Assembly: GCA_020636495.1 (NCBI GenBank)
Contig: JACJXQ010000008.1
Span: 3,100,001 to 3,164,000 of the forward strand
Direction: 5' to 3'
Origin: Chitinophagales bacterium
GTDB lineage: Bacteria; Bacteroidota; Bacteroidia; Chitinophagales; Chitinophagaceae
DNA: 64,000 nucleotides
Position numbers and translations under genes: made by a program
Notes under the pieces: generated by a model
The model's database searches: none
Seen by the model: only the letters and a program-made list of their open reading frames with translations
Told to the model about the DNA's origin: nothing
Shown: one piece after another, positions 8,549 through 17,800 of the stretch
Numbering within the stretch: the first letter of the stretch is position 1
How the letters are laid out: each line of letters opens with the position of its first letter

Positions 8549-8908
8549 TCAAGTCCGTTTCTCTTCGAACAGTTTTCCAAGACCTTTATTCTTTCTTATC
8601 CGCTCTTTATTATCTCTCAACAATGCCGTCAATTCATCATTATCAGAACAACTGACAATCATGCTCCCCAACTCCTTATCGTTCAGATAAAGTGAGGGCG
8701 GGAAAGCAGGCCCCTCTACCTGCTTATGCCCCCAAAAATCAACACTATGAGATGCCCACTCTGCAACGGATACAACTTCTGCATTCCACGACTCGAATAA
8801 TGGCCGGCAACAAGATTCTTTCAGCGCGGATGACATTTCGCTTTTATCACCGCAAATGATAAATAGCGATATGTTCATACCTTTTGGTGTTTGTTGTTCC
8901 TGTTTCAT
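8549..8908 (-). CDS. Hypothetical protein, 119 aa
   Basis: The product is soluble, with a beta strand-like N-terminal segment (MNISLFIICGD) followed by helices and a very charged C-terminus (RDNKERIRKNKGLGKLFEEK). The segment VVSVAEWASHSVDFWGH is notable, but no family was recognised. It is the last of four short minus-strand genes (8549-10179) that read away from the S24 regulator, so it may belong to one transcription unit with them. Confidence 0.55.
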   Translation of the reverse strand: MKQEQQTPKGMNISLFIICGDKSEMSSALKESCCRPLFESWNAEVVSVAEWASHSVDFWGHKQVEGPAFPPSLYLNDKELGSMIVSCSDNDELTALLRDNKERIRKNKGLGKLFEEKRT

Positions 8909-8957
8909 ATAGATAGTGTTTCAGTTTACACTCCGCTGTAACTGCAGAGCATATCGG

Positions 8958-9227
8958 TTATTCTTCTCCTTCCAGTATATGTATCATTTCCCTTTTTGCC
9001 CGTTCATTACCTGCGAAAGCACCCAGGTGGAATAGTGCGTAGGTCAACTCATTGATGTTATTTGTCTTTTTCGATATTTCCGCAATTGCTTGCGGATATG
9101 TGTCCGTGCTGGTTAAACATTGTCCTATCAGGTCGCATAATTGCTCTTCTCTTGCTGTTTCAATACCCAGTACCGAAGCAAAACTTCCGTTAGTAGTATC
9201 GTCAGCGATTATTAATTCCGTTTTCAT
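8958..9227 (-). CDS. Hypothetical protein, 89 aa
   Basis: The product is a short acidic, helical protein without signal peptide (MKTELIIADDTTNGSFASVL at the start, ending in ILEGEE). The segment INELTYALFHLGAFAGNERA looks like a helical hairpin. No family was recognised. It is 49 bp from the next downstream gene and in the same orientation, suggesting an operon with the flanking minus-strand genes. Confidence 0.55.
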   Translation of the reverse strand: MKTELIIADDTTNGSFASVLGIETAREEQLCDLIGQCLTSTDTYPQAIAEISKKTNNINELTYALFHLGAFAGNERAKREMIHILEGEE

Positions 9228-9323
9228 AATTATAGTTCCCGGGTACGGGTGTTAAGTTTTGTGTTGTCTGCCATGCAGGTTTGCGATAGGGCCCAGTGTG
9301 TTTTCATAGTTTGTTTAGGATAT

Positions 9324-9737
9324 TTACGCGCTCATTTTCAGGCCGGTCAGCTGGCTGCGCCCCTCATTGAGACGTAAAAATGTTATAGGGGCTGATTGCA
9401 CCAGTTGAATACGGTAGAAAGCATTACCTTCAAGCAATCGCGCATCATATCCTGTAGCGCGCAATTGTACGATCTTACTCATTGCTGCATAACGGGTCGT
9501 GAATATCTGCGGATGACAGTGTTCGTCCATCAACAATTGCATATCATCATACTTGCCAAAAAAAGGGGTATTATTCAGTGCCGCTACCTTCCGGTCCACC
9601 TCGCGCTGCAATCTGTCTTTCATTTCAACCGGCTGCGTACTGTTATTGATAAAACGGCGCAGCCACTCAAGAGCATCTGCATTGTAGTAGCTTTCTATCC
9701 AGCTACTTACATGGCGGTAAAACATATTCTTTTCCAT
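9324..9737 (-). CDS. Hypothetical protein, 137 aa
   Basis: The N-terminal half is helical (MEKNMFYRHVSSWIESYY, ALEWLRRFINNSTQPVEMK) and the C-terminal half is beta-like (ARLLEGNAFYRIQLVQSAP). No signal peptide or membrane segment is present. It has no recognised family and looks like a cytoplasmic accessory protein. It lies 19 bp downstream of the 140-aa gene that is divergent from the S24 regulator, so the two are probably co-transcribed. Confidence 0.6.
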   Translation of the reverse strand: MEKNMFYRHVSSWIESYYNADALEWLRRFINNSTQPVEMKDRLQREVDRKVAALNNTPFFGKYDDMQLLMDEHCHPQIFTTRYAAMSKIVQLRATGYDARLLEGNAFYRIQLVQSAPITFLRLNEGRSQLTGLKMSA

Positions 9738-9756
9738 ATCTGAAATATTTAATTGG

Positions 9757-10179
9757 TTACTTAATCAATTGTTCTGTTACTATATAATCCCTCAGGTCTT
9801 TACGCTTCACTTCATATTCTACATTCTCCCAGTAGTCGTCTATGGCCATAATACCTGAGATCAATTCCGGAGTGTGGTCCGTATCTAACCCCTCCATACA
9901 CCAATCCAATCTGCCCTGTTCACCCAACCACTGCTCAAAGCAAGGCCGACATACTTCTAATTGCTGTGTTTGCCCCATTGGCAAGGCATGCCACAATACT
10001 TGTACATACAACACTCTTATTTCAAAATCTTCAATGTTCCAATTTTTTGTTATCTTCGCATTGTGTTTTTTATTTTTTGTTTTGAAACGCCCGCGTGTGT
10101 CTACATCGGGCATTTTTTTTGCGTTGCCTGAAAGGCTTACCCCTAAAGGATTTCCGTTCTTTTTCCTTAGCGATTCCAT
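9757..10179 (-). CDS. Hypothetical protein with a CxxC motif, divergent from the S24 regulator
   Basis: The 140-residue protein has a basic, probably disordered N-terminus (about residues 1-45, many Lys/Asn/Arg) and then a helical domain with a C-x-x-C pair (EVCRPCFEQWLGEQGRLDWC). A third Cys nearby could complete a metal site. Its gene is divergent from the XRE-S24 regulator, and the 214-bp gap between them contains TTTGTAC-type operators. It is therefore a likely target of that regulator. Function is unknown. Confidence 0.6.
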   Translation of the reverse strand: MESLRKKNGNPLGVSLSGNAKKMPDVDTRGRFKTKNKKHNAKITKNWNIEDFEIRVLYVQVLWHALPMGQTQQLEVCRPCFEQWLGEQGRLDWCMEGLDTDHTPELISGIMAIDDYWENVEYEVKRKDLRDYIVTEQLIK

Positions 10180-10283
10180 AGCTTAAAAGTTTATTGTTAT
10201 TCAGTTAATACAGCTCCTGCCTGTTTGTCTTTCCCTTTAAAAGATTTTTCAATCAAGGTTGGCGTTTTGTAATTTTATTTATA

Positions 10284-10352
10284 CATTTGTACAAACAACA
10301 CTTGAACAAATCATCATTGTTAGACAAATGTACATATTTCGTACAAATGTCC
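10284..10352. promoter_or_regulatory. Operator region with TTTGTACAAA-type dyads
   Basis: A perfect 10-bp palindrome TTTGTACAAA lies at 10286-10295. Two further GTAC-centred sites lie at 10323-10334 (GACAAATGTACA) and 10336-10352 (ATTTCGTACAAATGTCC). They occupy the gap between the divergent gene ending its promoter side at 10179 and the S24 regulator start at 10394. The same palindrome recurs before imuA. Autoregulation by the S24 protein is the simplest reading. Confidence 0.65.
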
Positions 10353-10393
10353 AAAATAATTTTAAAATATTATTAACCATAATACATTAGTCT

Positions 10394-11125
10394 ATGAGTA
10401 TCCATGAAGGCGAAGCATTGCAGAACGCCGCAAGAATGAGCAAAATGGGGGTACACGGCCTGGCCATATCACTGAACGTACCCAGGAGTACGTTATACTA
10501 CAACTTTCGTAAAGAGCGGCTGGACGATACAATACGTACACGCGCAGCCAAAGCACTGGGCATTACCACTGAACAATTGTTTGGCGGTGCATACAACAAT
10601 CCTGCTGATATGTATGAACAGCCGTCGCATACTACAGGCGACGACCTTCGCATGCAGAAGGCATTAGGACTGAATGTACACGAAGGACTAAGCGTAGTTC
10701 CTATACGTGCACAGGCAGGATACAGCAAACACTATCTTGAGCCCAGCTTTGTAGAAGAGTTGGAAGTAATGAACGTACCTAATATGCCCTACCGGGGCGA
10801 CAGATATCGTGTATTTGAAGTTAGCGGCGACAGTATGGAACCAACATTGAAAGAAGGTTTTCATGTAGTGGCAGAAACTGTTGCACCTGACTATTGGAAC
10901 AGCACAGCACAATTTTATATTTATGTAGTGGTAACAGAAGACCGCATCATGGTAAAACGCCTGTACCGAAAAGATGACAACGAGAACTTTGTTTGCATCA
11001 GCGACAACGAAGAGTTTTACCCACAGTTCCTGCTACCTAAACAAGAGATAAAAGAATTATGGCTGGTAAAGCGTAAAATTGACTGGGAGATGCCTCCACC
11101 TAAAAGGTTTGAAATAACAGTATAA
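10394..11125 (+). CDS. XRE-family repressor with LexA/CI-like S24 autoprotease domain
   Basis: Residues 1-63 form a helix-turn-helix domain (MGVHGLAISLNVPRSTLYYN), and about residues 100-230 form a peptidase S24 domain. Key residues are present: an Ala108-Gly109 bond in the sequence RAQAGY as putative cleavage site, Ser147 in VSGDSMEP as nucleophile, and Lys188 in IMVKRLYR as general base. The spacings (39 and 41 residues) are close to those of LexA. This is the make-up of a RecA-stimulated self-cleaving repressor. GTAC-centred operators lie just upstream, and an identical palindrome precedes imuA at 41.9 kb, so an SOS-like role is likely. A prophage CI-type origin is possible, but no phage genes are nearby. 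Confidence 0.88.
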   Translation: MSIHEGEALQNAARMSKMGVHGLAISLNVPRSTLYYNFRKERLDDTIRTRAAKALGITTEQLFGGAYNNPADMYEQPSHTTGDDLRMQKALGLNVHEGLSVVPIRAQAGYSKHYLEPSFVEELEVMNVPNMPYRGDRYRVFEVSGDSMEPTLKEGFHVVAETVAPDYWNSTAQFYIYVVVTEDRIMVKRLYRKDDNENFVCISDNEEFYPQFLLPKQEIKELWLVKRKIDWEMPPPKRFEITV

Positions 11126-11146
11126 TTACAATTAAGCAATACACAT

Positions 11147-11168
11147 AAAGCGGGCATATGCCCGCTTT
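11147..11168 (+). terminator. Intrinsic terminator
   Basis: A 22-bp palindrome (AAAGCGGGCAT and complement) lies 22 bp after the S24 gene, with a GCGGGC stem around an ATAT centre and a short T-run after it. Confidence 0.75.
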
Positions 11169-11256
11169 GTCATTTAAATGTCAAAGCATCAGATGCAAGC
11201 ACAAGAAACATTATTAATATTCCGTAACTTACAATTGCCGCCAAACTAATAACTCT

Positions 11257-12681
11257 ATGAATAAGCTAATCACTGGTATTGTAGTCTTGCTATTATCCTC
11301 TATAAGTTACGGTCAAGTGCCATGGAAATTGATACGAAAAAACGTTACTTACATCGAAGCAGGCAACGATACGGTATCATCGGGCAGTAACGACTTCTAT
11401 TACAGCAATAACAGCAACCGTTATGGTTTATTACCAGCCAACCCTTTTTTCAGGTACAACCCTGAAGAAGAGTATCCACACATGTTAATACCCTACCCTG
11501 ACCCTATGGAATACGATTCCAGTATTATTATCGGTGTATATAGAGGGGATACTACGTTGCCACCAACAAAAAATCACGAACAATATTTTTATCCTAATGG
11601 ACAGCTGAGCCTTAGAAAAACTTATGCAAAGGATGCATTTGTATCTGGTTGGGGACTGTATTCAATTGATTCGCTCTTCTACAATAATAACCATGACCTT
11701 GCCAAAGTTATCAGGTACCAACCGAGATTTTCTACGAGTCAAACCCAAACGTTGAGCATTACGAGTACAATAGAGTATACCTATGACACAAATCGCAACA
11801 TGGTGCAAAAAAAAAGGTGGAGTGGGACAAGCCAGGACACGTTTTTATACGAAATTAATACTGTTTCTTACAACAACCAGGGACAGATATTAACAGACAG
11901 CAGCAGGCAAAAAGTAGTTGTCTATCAAAGTCAATCTACAATAATAGATAAAATAATATGGCCGTACACAATTTTACACTATCAATATAATAATGCTACA
12001 GGCAAACTTATAGAACGAATCAAAATAAGTCAATCATATACCGACTCTAACAAGCGCGACACAACAGAAATTGTCAGGTATGCCTACGATAGTAGCGGTA
12101 AGAAAATTTCAGACTCTACCTTTTTGCACCAGAAAATACCAAATGATGAATATGTAATCTATGAATCTAATAACTTTCAATACGACAGTGCAGGCTTAAT
12201 AAGCAACCTCATTTTTTATGAAAACCCGAACCTGAACTCAGACACAATTACCGACTTATACTACAACATAGACTTTTACTACAATAATCTTGGACTACTT
12301 TCCGGCACTACCAGGCATACAACCAGTCATATTAGTGGAAACAGTACAGACATCGTCGAGTATGTATATTGCCATGATACTGCAATATGTAGACCAACTC
12401 CTTCTACTCCGGGCCCTCCATTGCTTAAGCCTGGAAATACAGTATCCGTGTATCCCAACCCCGCAACAGGTTACATAAATCTGGAAGCCACATTTGACGA
12501 AGAAACAAATATTGACCTTACGATCTCAACTCCGGACGGACACATTGTAATGCGTATTGCAGACAAAGATGTCACAATCTATAAAAAACAAATTTCAACC
12601 AGCGGGATGCGCCGGGGGCTTTATTTCATTACAGTTAAAACGAAAAATGAAAAAATTGCCCGTCGTATTATGGTACAATAG
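11257..12681 (+). CDS. T9SS-secreted YD-repeat-like protein
   Basis: The 474-residue protein has a signal peptide (MNKLITGIVVLLLSSISYG). A beta-rich body follows, with degenerate YD/RHS-like repeats such as IEYTYDTNRNMVQKK, VSYNNQGQILTDS, LHYQYNNATGKLIER, VRYAYDSSGKKISDS and FYYNNLGLLSG. The C-terminal T9SS sorting domain starts near VYPNPATGYINL and ends IARRIMVQ. It is expected to be exported across the outer membrane. It lacks the toxin tip and hyperconserved core of true RHS toxins, so a structural or binding role is more likely. The region is AT-rich compared with its neighbours. Confidence 0.82.
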   Translation: MNKLITGIVVLLLSSISYGQVPWKLIRKNVTYIEAGNDTVSSGSNDFYYSNNSNRYGLLPANPFFRYNPEEEYPHMLIPYPDPMEYDSSIIIGVYRGDTTLPPTKNHEQYFYPNGQLSLRKTYAKDAFVSGWGLYSIDSLFYNNNHDLAKVIRYQPRFSTSQTQTLSITSTIEYTYDTNRNMVQKKRWSGTSQDTFLYEINTVSYNNQGQILTDSSRQKVVVYQSQSTIIDKIIWPYTILHYQYNNATGKLIERIKISQSYTDSNKRDTTEIVRYAYDSSGKKISDSTFLHQKIPNDEYVIYESNNFQYDSAGLISNLIFYENPNLNSDTITDLYYNIDFYYNNLGLLSGTTRHTTSHISGNSTDIVEYVYCHDTAICRPTPSTPGPPLLKPGNTVSVYPNPATGYINLEATFDEETNIDLTISTPDGHIVMRIADKDVTIYKKQISTSGMRRGLYFITVKTKNEKIARRIMVQ

Positions 12682-12743
12682 AACGCAGACTGCTGTTAAA
12701 AACAAGTCATTATTGCTATAGATTGTTTACTTATTTTAGCAGA

Positions 12744-12959
12744 ATGAATAAATTATTATATTTAGTTTGCTGCCTGGTACTGTTTACATCCTGTGGCAAT
12801 GAGACCTATACATGCTCCTGTAAACACGCTGACGGCAAAGAAATTGCCGGTTACAAGATTGAAGCAGCGAAAAAATCTACCGCATCGTTTGAGTGCAAGC
12901 AGAAAGGACTTAAATTTTCAGGTGCCGAGTATAAAGATGTAAAATGTGAACTGGAATAA
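12744..12959 (+). CDS. Small Cys-rich lipoprotein, paralogue of the one at 399
   Basis: The ATG at 12744 gives a 71-residue protein with lipoprotein signal MNKLLYLVCCLVLFTSC. The mature region repeats the cysteine pattern of the 399-623 product: lipidated Cys, C-S-C seven residues on, a Cys in KKSTASFECK and a Cys in VKCELE. The two define a small family of disulfide-containing lipoproteins of unknown role. It is probably co-transcribed with the next lipoprotein gene 26 bp downstream. Confidence 0.7.
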   Translation: MNKLLYLVCCLVLFTSCGNETYTCSCKHADGKEIAGYKIEAAKKSTASFECKQKGLKFSGAEYKDVKCELE

Positions 12960-12985
12960 CATGCTCAACTCCTACTCAAACAACA

Positions 12986-13594
12986 ATGAAAAAACTCATC
13001 TTAATATTATACATACCTGTACTGATATTTACCGCATCGTGCGACAACAATGGCATAAGTAGGAACGGTGACGGGGAAAAAGTATATACCTATTCACCTA
13101 TAGGTTGGCAAATGGCCATTCCCGAAAACTGGGAAATACTTTCAGAAACTCAACGCGATAAGCTCGCTTATGCAGCACAGAACTATTATGAAGAAGAGTC
13201 ACTAAGCAATAATAAGGAAGGGGAGAAGAAGATCATACTGGGCGTGCGTAAAAGCAAGGATGATATCAATTCAGTGTATGCCTTTGTGAGGAGCTATAAC
13301 CGTGAAGAAGATCACCCCAGCCTACACGACCTGCTTACCCAACAATACAGATCATACTCAGCAGACTTTTACAGTGCTGACACATCTCTTACTAAAGAGA
13401 TCATCGATGGCATCAGTTTCGAAATAGCTGTATTATCGGTACAATACAGAGATAAACCTTATTTTACTTATACCACATACAGCACGATGCTGGATACATT
13501 GAACTTTGGTGTCAGCATTGTAAGCAACAATGCAAATGACGAAGATATGCTCATCAACAACTTCAAAAGCTCAATATCAAGCCTGAAAAAGTAA
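12986..13594 (+). CDS. Lipoprotein of unknown function, 202 aa
   Basis: The N-terminus MKKLILILYIPVLIFTASC is a lipoprotein signal with lipobox TASC. The mature protein of about 180 residues has a globular alpha/beta pattern that begins YTYSPIGWQMAIPENWEI and ends NNFKSSISSLKK. This layout (a GW-x-IP-x-xW segment, then about 150 residues) is common in PsbP-like or DUF1795-like lipoproteins, but I could not assign a family firmly. It ends at a bidirectional terminator shared with the efflux operon. Confidence 0.75.
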   Translation: MKKLILILYIPVLIFTASCDNNGISRNGDGEKVYTYSPIGWQMAIPENWEILSETQRDKLAYAAQNYYEEESLSNNKEGEKKIILGVRKSKDDINSVYAFVRSYNREEDHPSLHDLLTQQYRSYSADFYSADTSLTKEIIDGISFEIAVLSVQYRDKPYFTYTTYSTMLDTLNFGVSIVSNNANDEDMLINNFKSSISSLKK

Positions 13595-13624
13595 TGCCTG
13601 CAAATACATCATTTACAGGCATTA
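13592..13624. terminator. Hairpin between convergent genes
   Basis: TAATGCCTG (13592-13600) pairs with CAGGCATTA (13616-13624), and the stem extends inward through CAAAT/ATTTA with one mismatch. It overlaps the stop codon of the lipoprotein gene and lies 22 bp from the end of the minus-strand efflux operon, so it can serve both. Confidence 0.6.
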
Positions 13625-13645
13625 CAAAATAACATAACCACTGCG

Positions 13646-14809
13646 CTACTCTTCCTCTATATTCTTCATTTTCGCCAGTAGTGTATATGCTCCTTTTACA
13701 ACAAACTGGCTGTTCTTATCGTATCCAACAGGTAATGTAATAGCTGTATAGCCATCCTCCGAGCTTCCGGTCTCTACGGCTACCATTTTATAGCGATATA
13801 TGCTATCCTGTAGGTTGTCATCATTTACCGCGAACAAATAATCCTTACCCTCAAACTTCATCACAGCTTCATCAGGCAAAGCAAATACATCCGAACCGCT
13901 TGTCTCTATTTTTGCCGACAGGAACATGCCCGGCAGCAAATGGATATCCTCTTCGTCGAGATGGCAATGTATCCGAACTGTGCGGTCTGTACTGATCTCT
14001 TTACCTACTAAGTGTACTGTTCCGGTTCGTTCTTTCACTTCATTGGCCAGGGTAAACCGTACTGGCTGACCAATCTCTACCTTGGCTATATCCTTTTCAA
14101 AAACTGTCAACTCCGCATGCAGATGCTCTGTATTTACCAGCCTGAATATTACATGCTGGGGAGTAACATATTGCCCCACATTTACATTTACTTCAGTAAC
14201 ATAACCATTAATAGGCGCGTACACATTGATTACACTTGAGATATTACCCTGTTCAACTTTTACAGGATCAATATTCATCAGCTTCAACTTACTTTGCAGC
14301 CCCATATACTTAGCCTGCAATGATTCATAATTCGCTTTCGCCTGCTGCAAAGCTTTTTTAGCATTTACATTTTCTGCAGCCAGTTCCTGCTGACGGGCAT
14401 ACTCTGTTTTGGCGTACTCATACTGACTTTTCGTATCCAGGTAGTCCTGCTGCAACTGTACATAATCCATATGCTCCAGTGTTCCGATGACCTCACCTTT
14501 GTGAACATGCGTACCCTGCAACATAGATGTAGTTTTTACAAAACCTCCTACCGGCACCGAAACACTAACCATTTGTTGTGGAGGTACATCCAGCCTGCCA
14601 TTGGCATATATCACTTCACCAATCCGCCTTGTACTTACCGTACCGGTTTCTATACCAGCTGTATTATACTGATCCTGATTGACGGACACTTCATACTCCT
14701 GCACATCCTGTGTTTGCGCAGATGATTCTTTTTGCTTTTGCTTATGACCGCATGCCGCAAATAAGATTGCTACTGCGACAAACGCTATTATACTATTGAT
14801 AAGTTTCAT
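13646..14809 (-). CDS. Efflux RND transporter periplasmic adaptor (CzcB/CusB-type lipoprotein)
   Basis: The 387-residue membrane-fusion protein bridges the RND pump and the outer-membrane channel. It has a lipoprotein signal (MKLINSIIAFVAVAILFAAC) and a beta-barrel and lipoyl-like half (VSVPVGGFVKTTSMLQGTHV, residues about 83-110). A helical hairpin follows (about 115-185, rich in Gln/Lys/Ala), then the second lipoyl half (INVYAPINGYVTEVNVNVGQ) and a membrane-proximal C-terminal domain. It follows the pump gene by 6 bp on the same strand and is the last gene of the metal efflux operon. It lacks the His-rich C-terminal extension seen in some CusB/CzcB proteins. Confidence 0.9.
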   Translation of the reverse strand: MKLINSIIAFVAVAILFAACGHKQKQKESSAQTQDVQEYEVSVNQDQYNTAGIETGTVSTRRIGEVIYANGRLDVPPQQMVSVSVPVGGFVKTTSMLQGTHVHKGEVIGTLEHMDYVQLQQDYLDTKSQYEYAKTEYARQQELAAENVNAKKALQQAKANYESLQAKYMGLQSKLKLMNIDPVKVEQGNISSVINVYAPINGYVTEVNVNVGQYVTPQHVIFRLVNTEHLHAELTVFEKDIAKVEIGQPVRFTLANEVKERTGTVHLVGKEISTDRTVRIHCHLDEEDIHLLPGMFLSAKIETSGSDVFALPDEAVMKFEGKDYLFAVNDDNLQDSIYRYKMVAVETGSSEDGYTAITLPVGYDKNSQFVVKGAYTLLAKMKNIEEE

Positions 14810-14815
14810 TGCTAT

Positions 14816-17800
14816 TTATTTTATCTGAAGCTGACCACCTGACAAGTATGCCAGGCGCAAAACGGCGCGGTTATGGTCGCTAATTGTTTTTAAATACTGT
14901 TGTTCCATTTCCTGTACCTGCTGTAGGCTCACAAGGTATTCTGTGTAGCTCACTTCTCCGGCGTTGTAAGACTTTTGTGCCTGTGTACGGATGAGTGCCA
15001 TATTAGCCAAACCTGTTTCATTATAATAAGCAAGGCTATTCTTTTGTTTGACATACTCCTGTATACTTTCTTCGTACATACTATTAAGCATGATCTCTGT
15101 ATTGCGATATTGCAACAGTGCCTTTTGCCTGTTTGCCTCCTGCGCTTTCATCTTAGCCATTTGCGGCCCTACAAACAATGGAATTGACACCCCAAACTGA
15201 ACTCCTGTAAATCGGTCAGTAGAAGTAGCCAAAGCTGGCGGGCTATTATCATTCAAAGGATTACCCACCATTGTTTGATTAAAGTAACCAACCATCAGGT
15301 CGGGCAGGATAGCATGCATTTCTACCGCTTTTTGTTTTTTACTGACAATAGCATCCTGCTCCATCATCTTTAATACAGGATTGGCAGATGCATCCTTGAG
15401 ATCAGCCCCTACAATAACAAGCGGCAGAAGTTGCTCATCAGCTATCTCAATACTATCGTCTGTTGACATGAGTGCCTGTAAATGACGTTTAGCGATAGTG
15501 ATGTCCGACAGGTTCTGTAGTAATCTGTTTTTTACATCAGCTTTCCTTGCCTGAGCTGTAGATTGTTCCAGCAAAGTCCCTTCACCGGTTTTGTACCTCA
15601 ACTCAGCCGCCTGGCTAAAATCAGTATATAAGCTATCCATACGCTGCAATACCCGGTGTACCTCCTGCAAGTATAGCAAGTTGTAATACCCTTCCTTAAC
15701 CTTATACACCAAATCATTTTCCACAACATCCTTTTGCAACTGCGCACCGATTTCTTTCTCTTTGGCCAATTGTGTTTTTGCTATAAAGAGTGTAGGAAAG
15801 GGTATTTGCTGACTGATCGTGTAATTGTTATCAGAAGAAATATAGCTGTTATATTGTCCATATACTGCAGACACCTGCGTTTTGGGCATTTCCCATGCCG
15901 CTCTTTTCATCTGTTTGTTATAGGTTACATCAGCAACACTTGCTTTAAGACCATAATTATTTTCCAAAGCGATATTTACCGCCTGGTTCGGTGTCAGCCT
16001 TTGTGCATTGGCTTTGGCAAATGGCATTGCTACCAGCAATAATAATATTGCGGCACTTACACCCTTGTGTCGTTTGTTACTGAACTGTTCAACTAGATAG
16101 TACAGGCATGGCAAAACAAACAGAGTAAGCATAGTGGCTGTTATAAGACCACCGATAACAACTGTTGCCAAGGGTTTCTGTACCTCTGCACCACTACCAT
16201 GAGAGAGTGCCATTGGCAAAAATCCCAGGGATGCTACCAATGCTGTCATGATAACCGGTCTTAGCCTTGAATGAGTACCTTTCAATATTATATCCTTCAG
16301 ATCAGTATCAAGATCCTTTTTCAAACGGTTAAATTCTGCTATCAGCACTATACCATTAAGCACAGCCACGCCAAACAGGGCGATAAAACCAACAGCTGCC
16401 GATATACTGAACGGCATACCGCGGGTCCACAACGCCAGTATGCCGCCAATTGCAGAAAGAGGTATTGCAGTATAGATCATTAGTCCTTGTTTTATGGAGC
16501 CGAATGCAAAGTATAACAGAATAAAAATGAGCAGCAAAGCAACGGGCACGGCGATCGAAAGCCTTGCCTTTGCCTTTTGCAGATTCTCGAAAGTACCTCC
16601 ATAGGTAACGTGATACCCAGGATCAAAATGTATTTGTTGTATTACTTTCTGTTGCAACTCTTTCACAACACTCGCAACGTCTCTGTCGCGCACATTGAAA
16701 CCGACAATTATCCTGCGTTTGGTATCATCACGCTGTATCTGGTTAGGACCTACGCGAAAAGAAACATCTGCAAGCTGTTCTAATGGTACAGAGCGTCCGT
16801 CAGCTGTCGTAACAATAAGCTTACGTACATCTTCTATGCTACCCCTCACCTGCTCTTCAAGCCTTACCACCATATCAAACCTGCGCTCACCCTCATACAC
16901 CTTACCTGTTACATATCCTGCAAATGCGGCATTTACTGTTTTGTTAATCTCATCAACTGACAAGCCATGACGTGCTATTGCCGCCCTATCGTAGTCTATT
17001 ACTACTTGCGTCAACCCAGTTACCTGCTCCTCGTATATATCTCTTGCTCCGGTAATACCCGTTGTTATTTTTGACACCTTACCTGCATACTCTGTCAGCT
17101 TATCCAGATCATCTCCATATATCTTTACTACAACGTCCTGCTTGGCACCTGTCATTAGTTCATTAAACCTCATTTGTATAGGTTGCTGAAATCCAAAAGT
17201 AGCGATCGGTAATTTTTCCAGCGCAGCCGACATTTTCTCCGTCAATTCGTCTTTTGTTGATGCCTTTTTCCACTGATCCTTGTCTTTTAAAACTATTATC
17301 AGATCGGCCGCTTCTATTGGCATCGGGTCTGTAGGCACTTCACTACTACCTATTTTACCTACAACTTCTACTACTTCATCAGGAAACTCTTTCAGCAATA
17401 TTCTTGAAGCTTTCATGGTTACCTCTGCAGTTTCAGGCAAACTGGTACCGGGTAATAGCCTCATTTCTACAGCATAATCGCCTTCATCTAATGAGGGCAG
17501 AAACTCGGCACCCATTCCAGCAAATAAAACTCCTGCACCGGCAAACAAAAGGAATGCCGCTAAAACAACCATACGTTTATGATGCAGTGCTTTTGCCAGC
17601 AATGGTTCATACCACGACTGTAGCTTATGTATCAACCTGTCAGAAAAAGTAGTTTTTGCTTCTGTTTTGCGACTCAGAAACAATGCACTCATCATAGGCA
17701 CGTAAGTAAGCGACAATATGAATGCCCCCATAATAGCAAATGAAACGGTCTGAGCCATAGGTCGGAACATCTTACCCTCAATACCTGTTAATACCAGTAT

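Noticed and set aside
10394..11125. Prophage repressor interpretation of the S24 gene
   Set aside because: No integrase, structural or lysis genes lie nearby, and the operator is shared with imuA, which favours a chromosomal SOS-like role.
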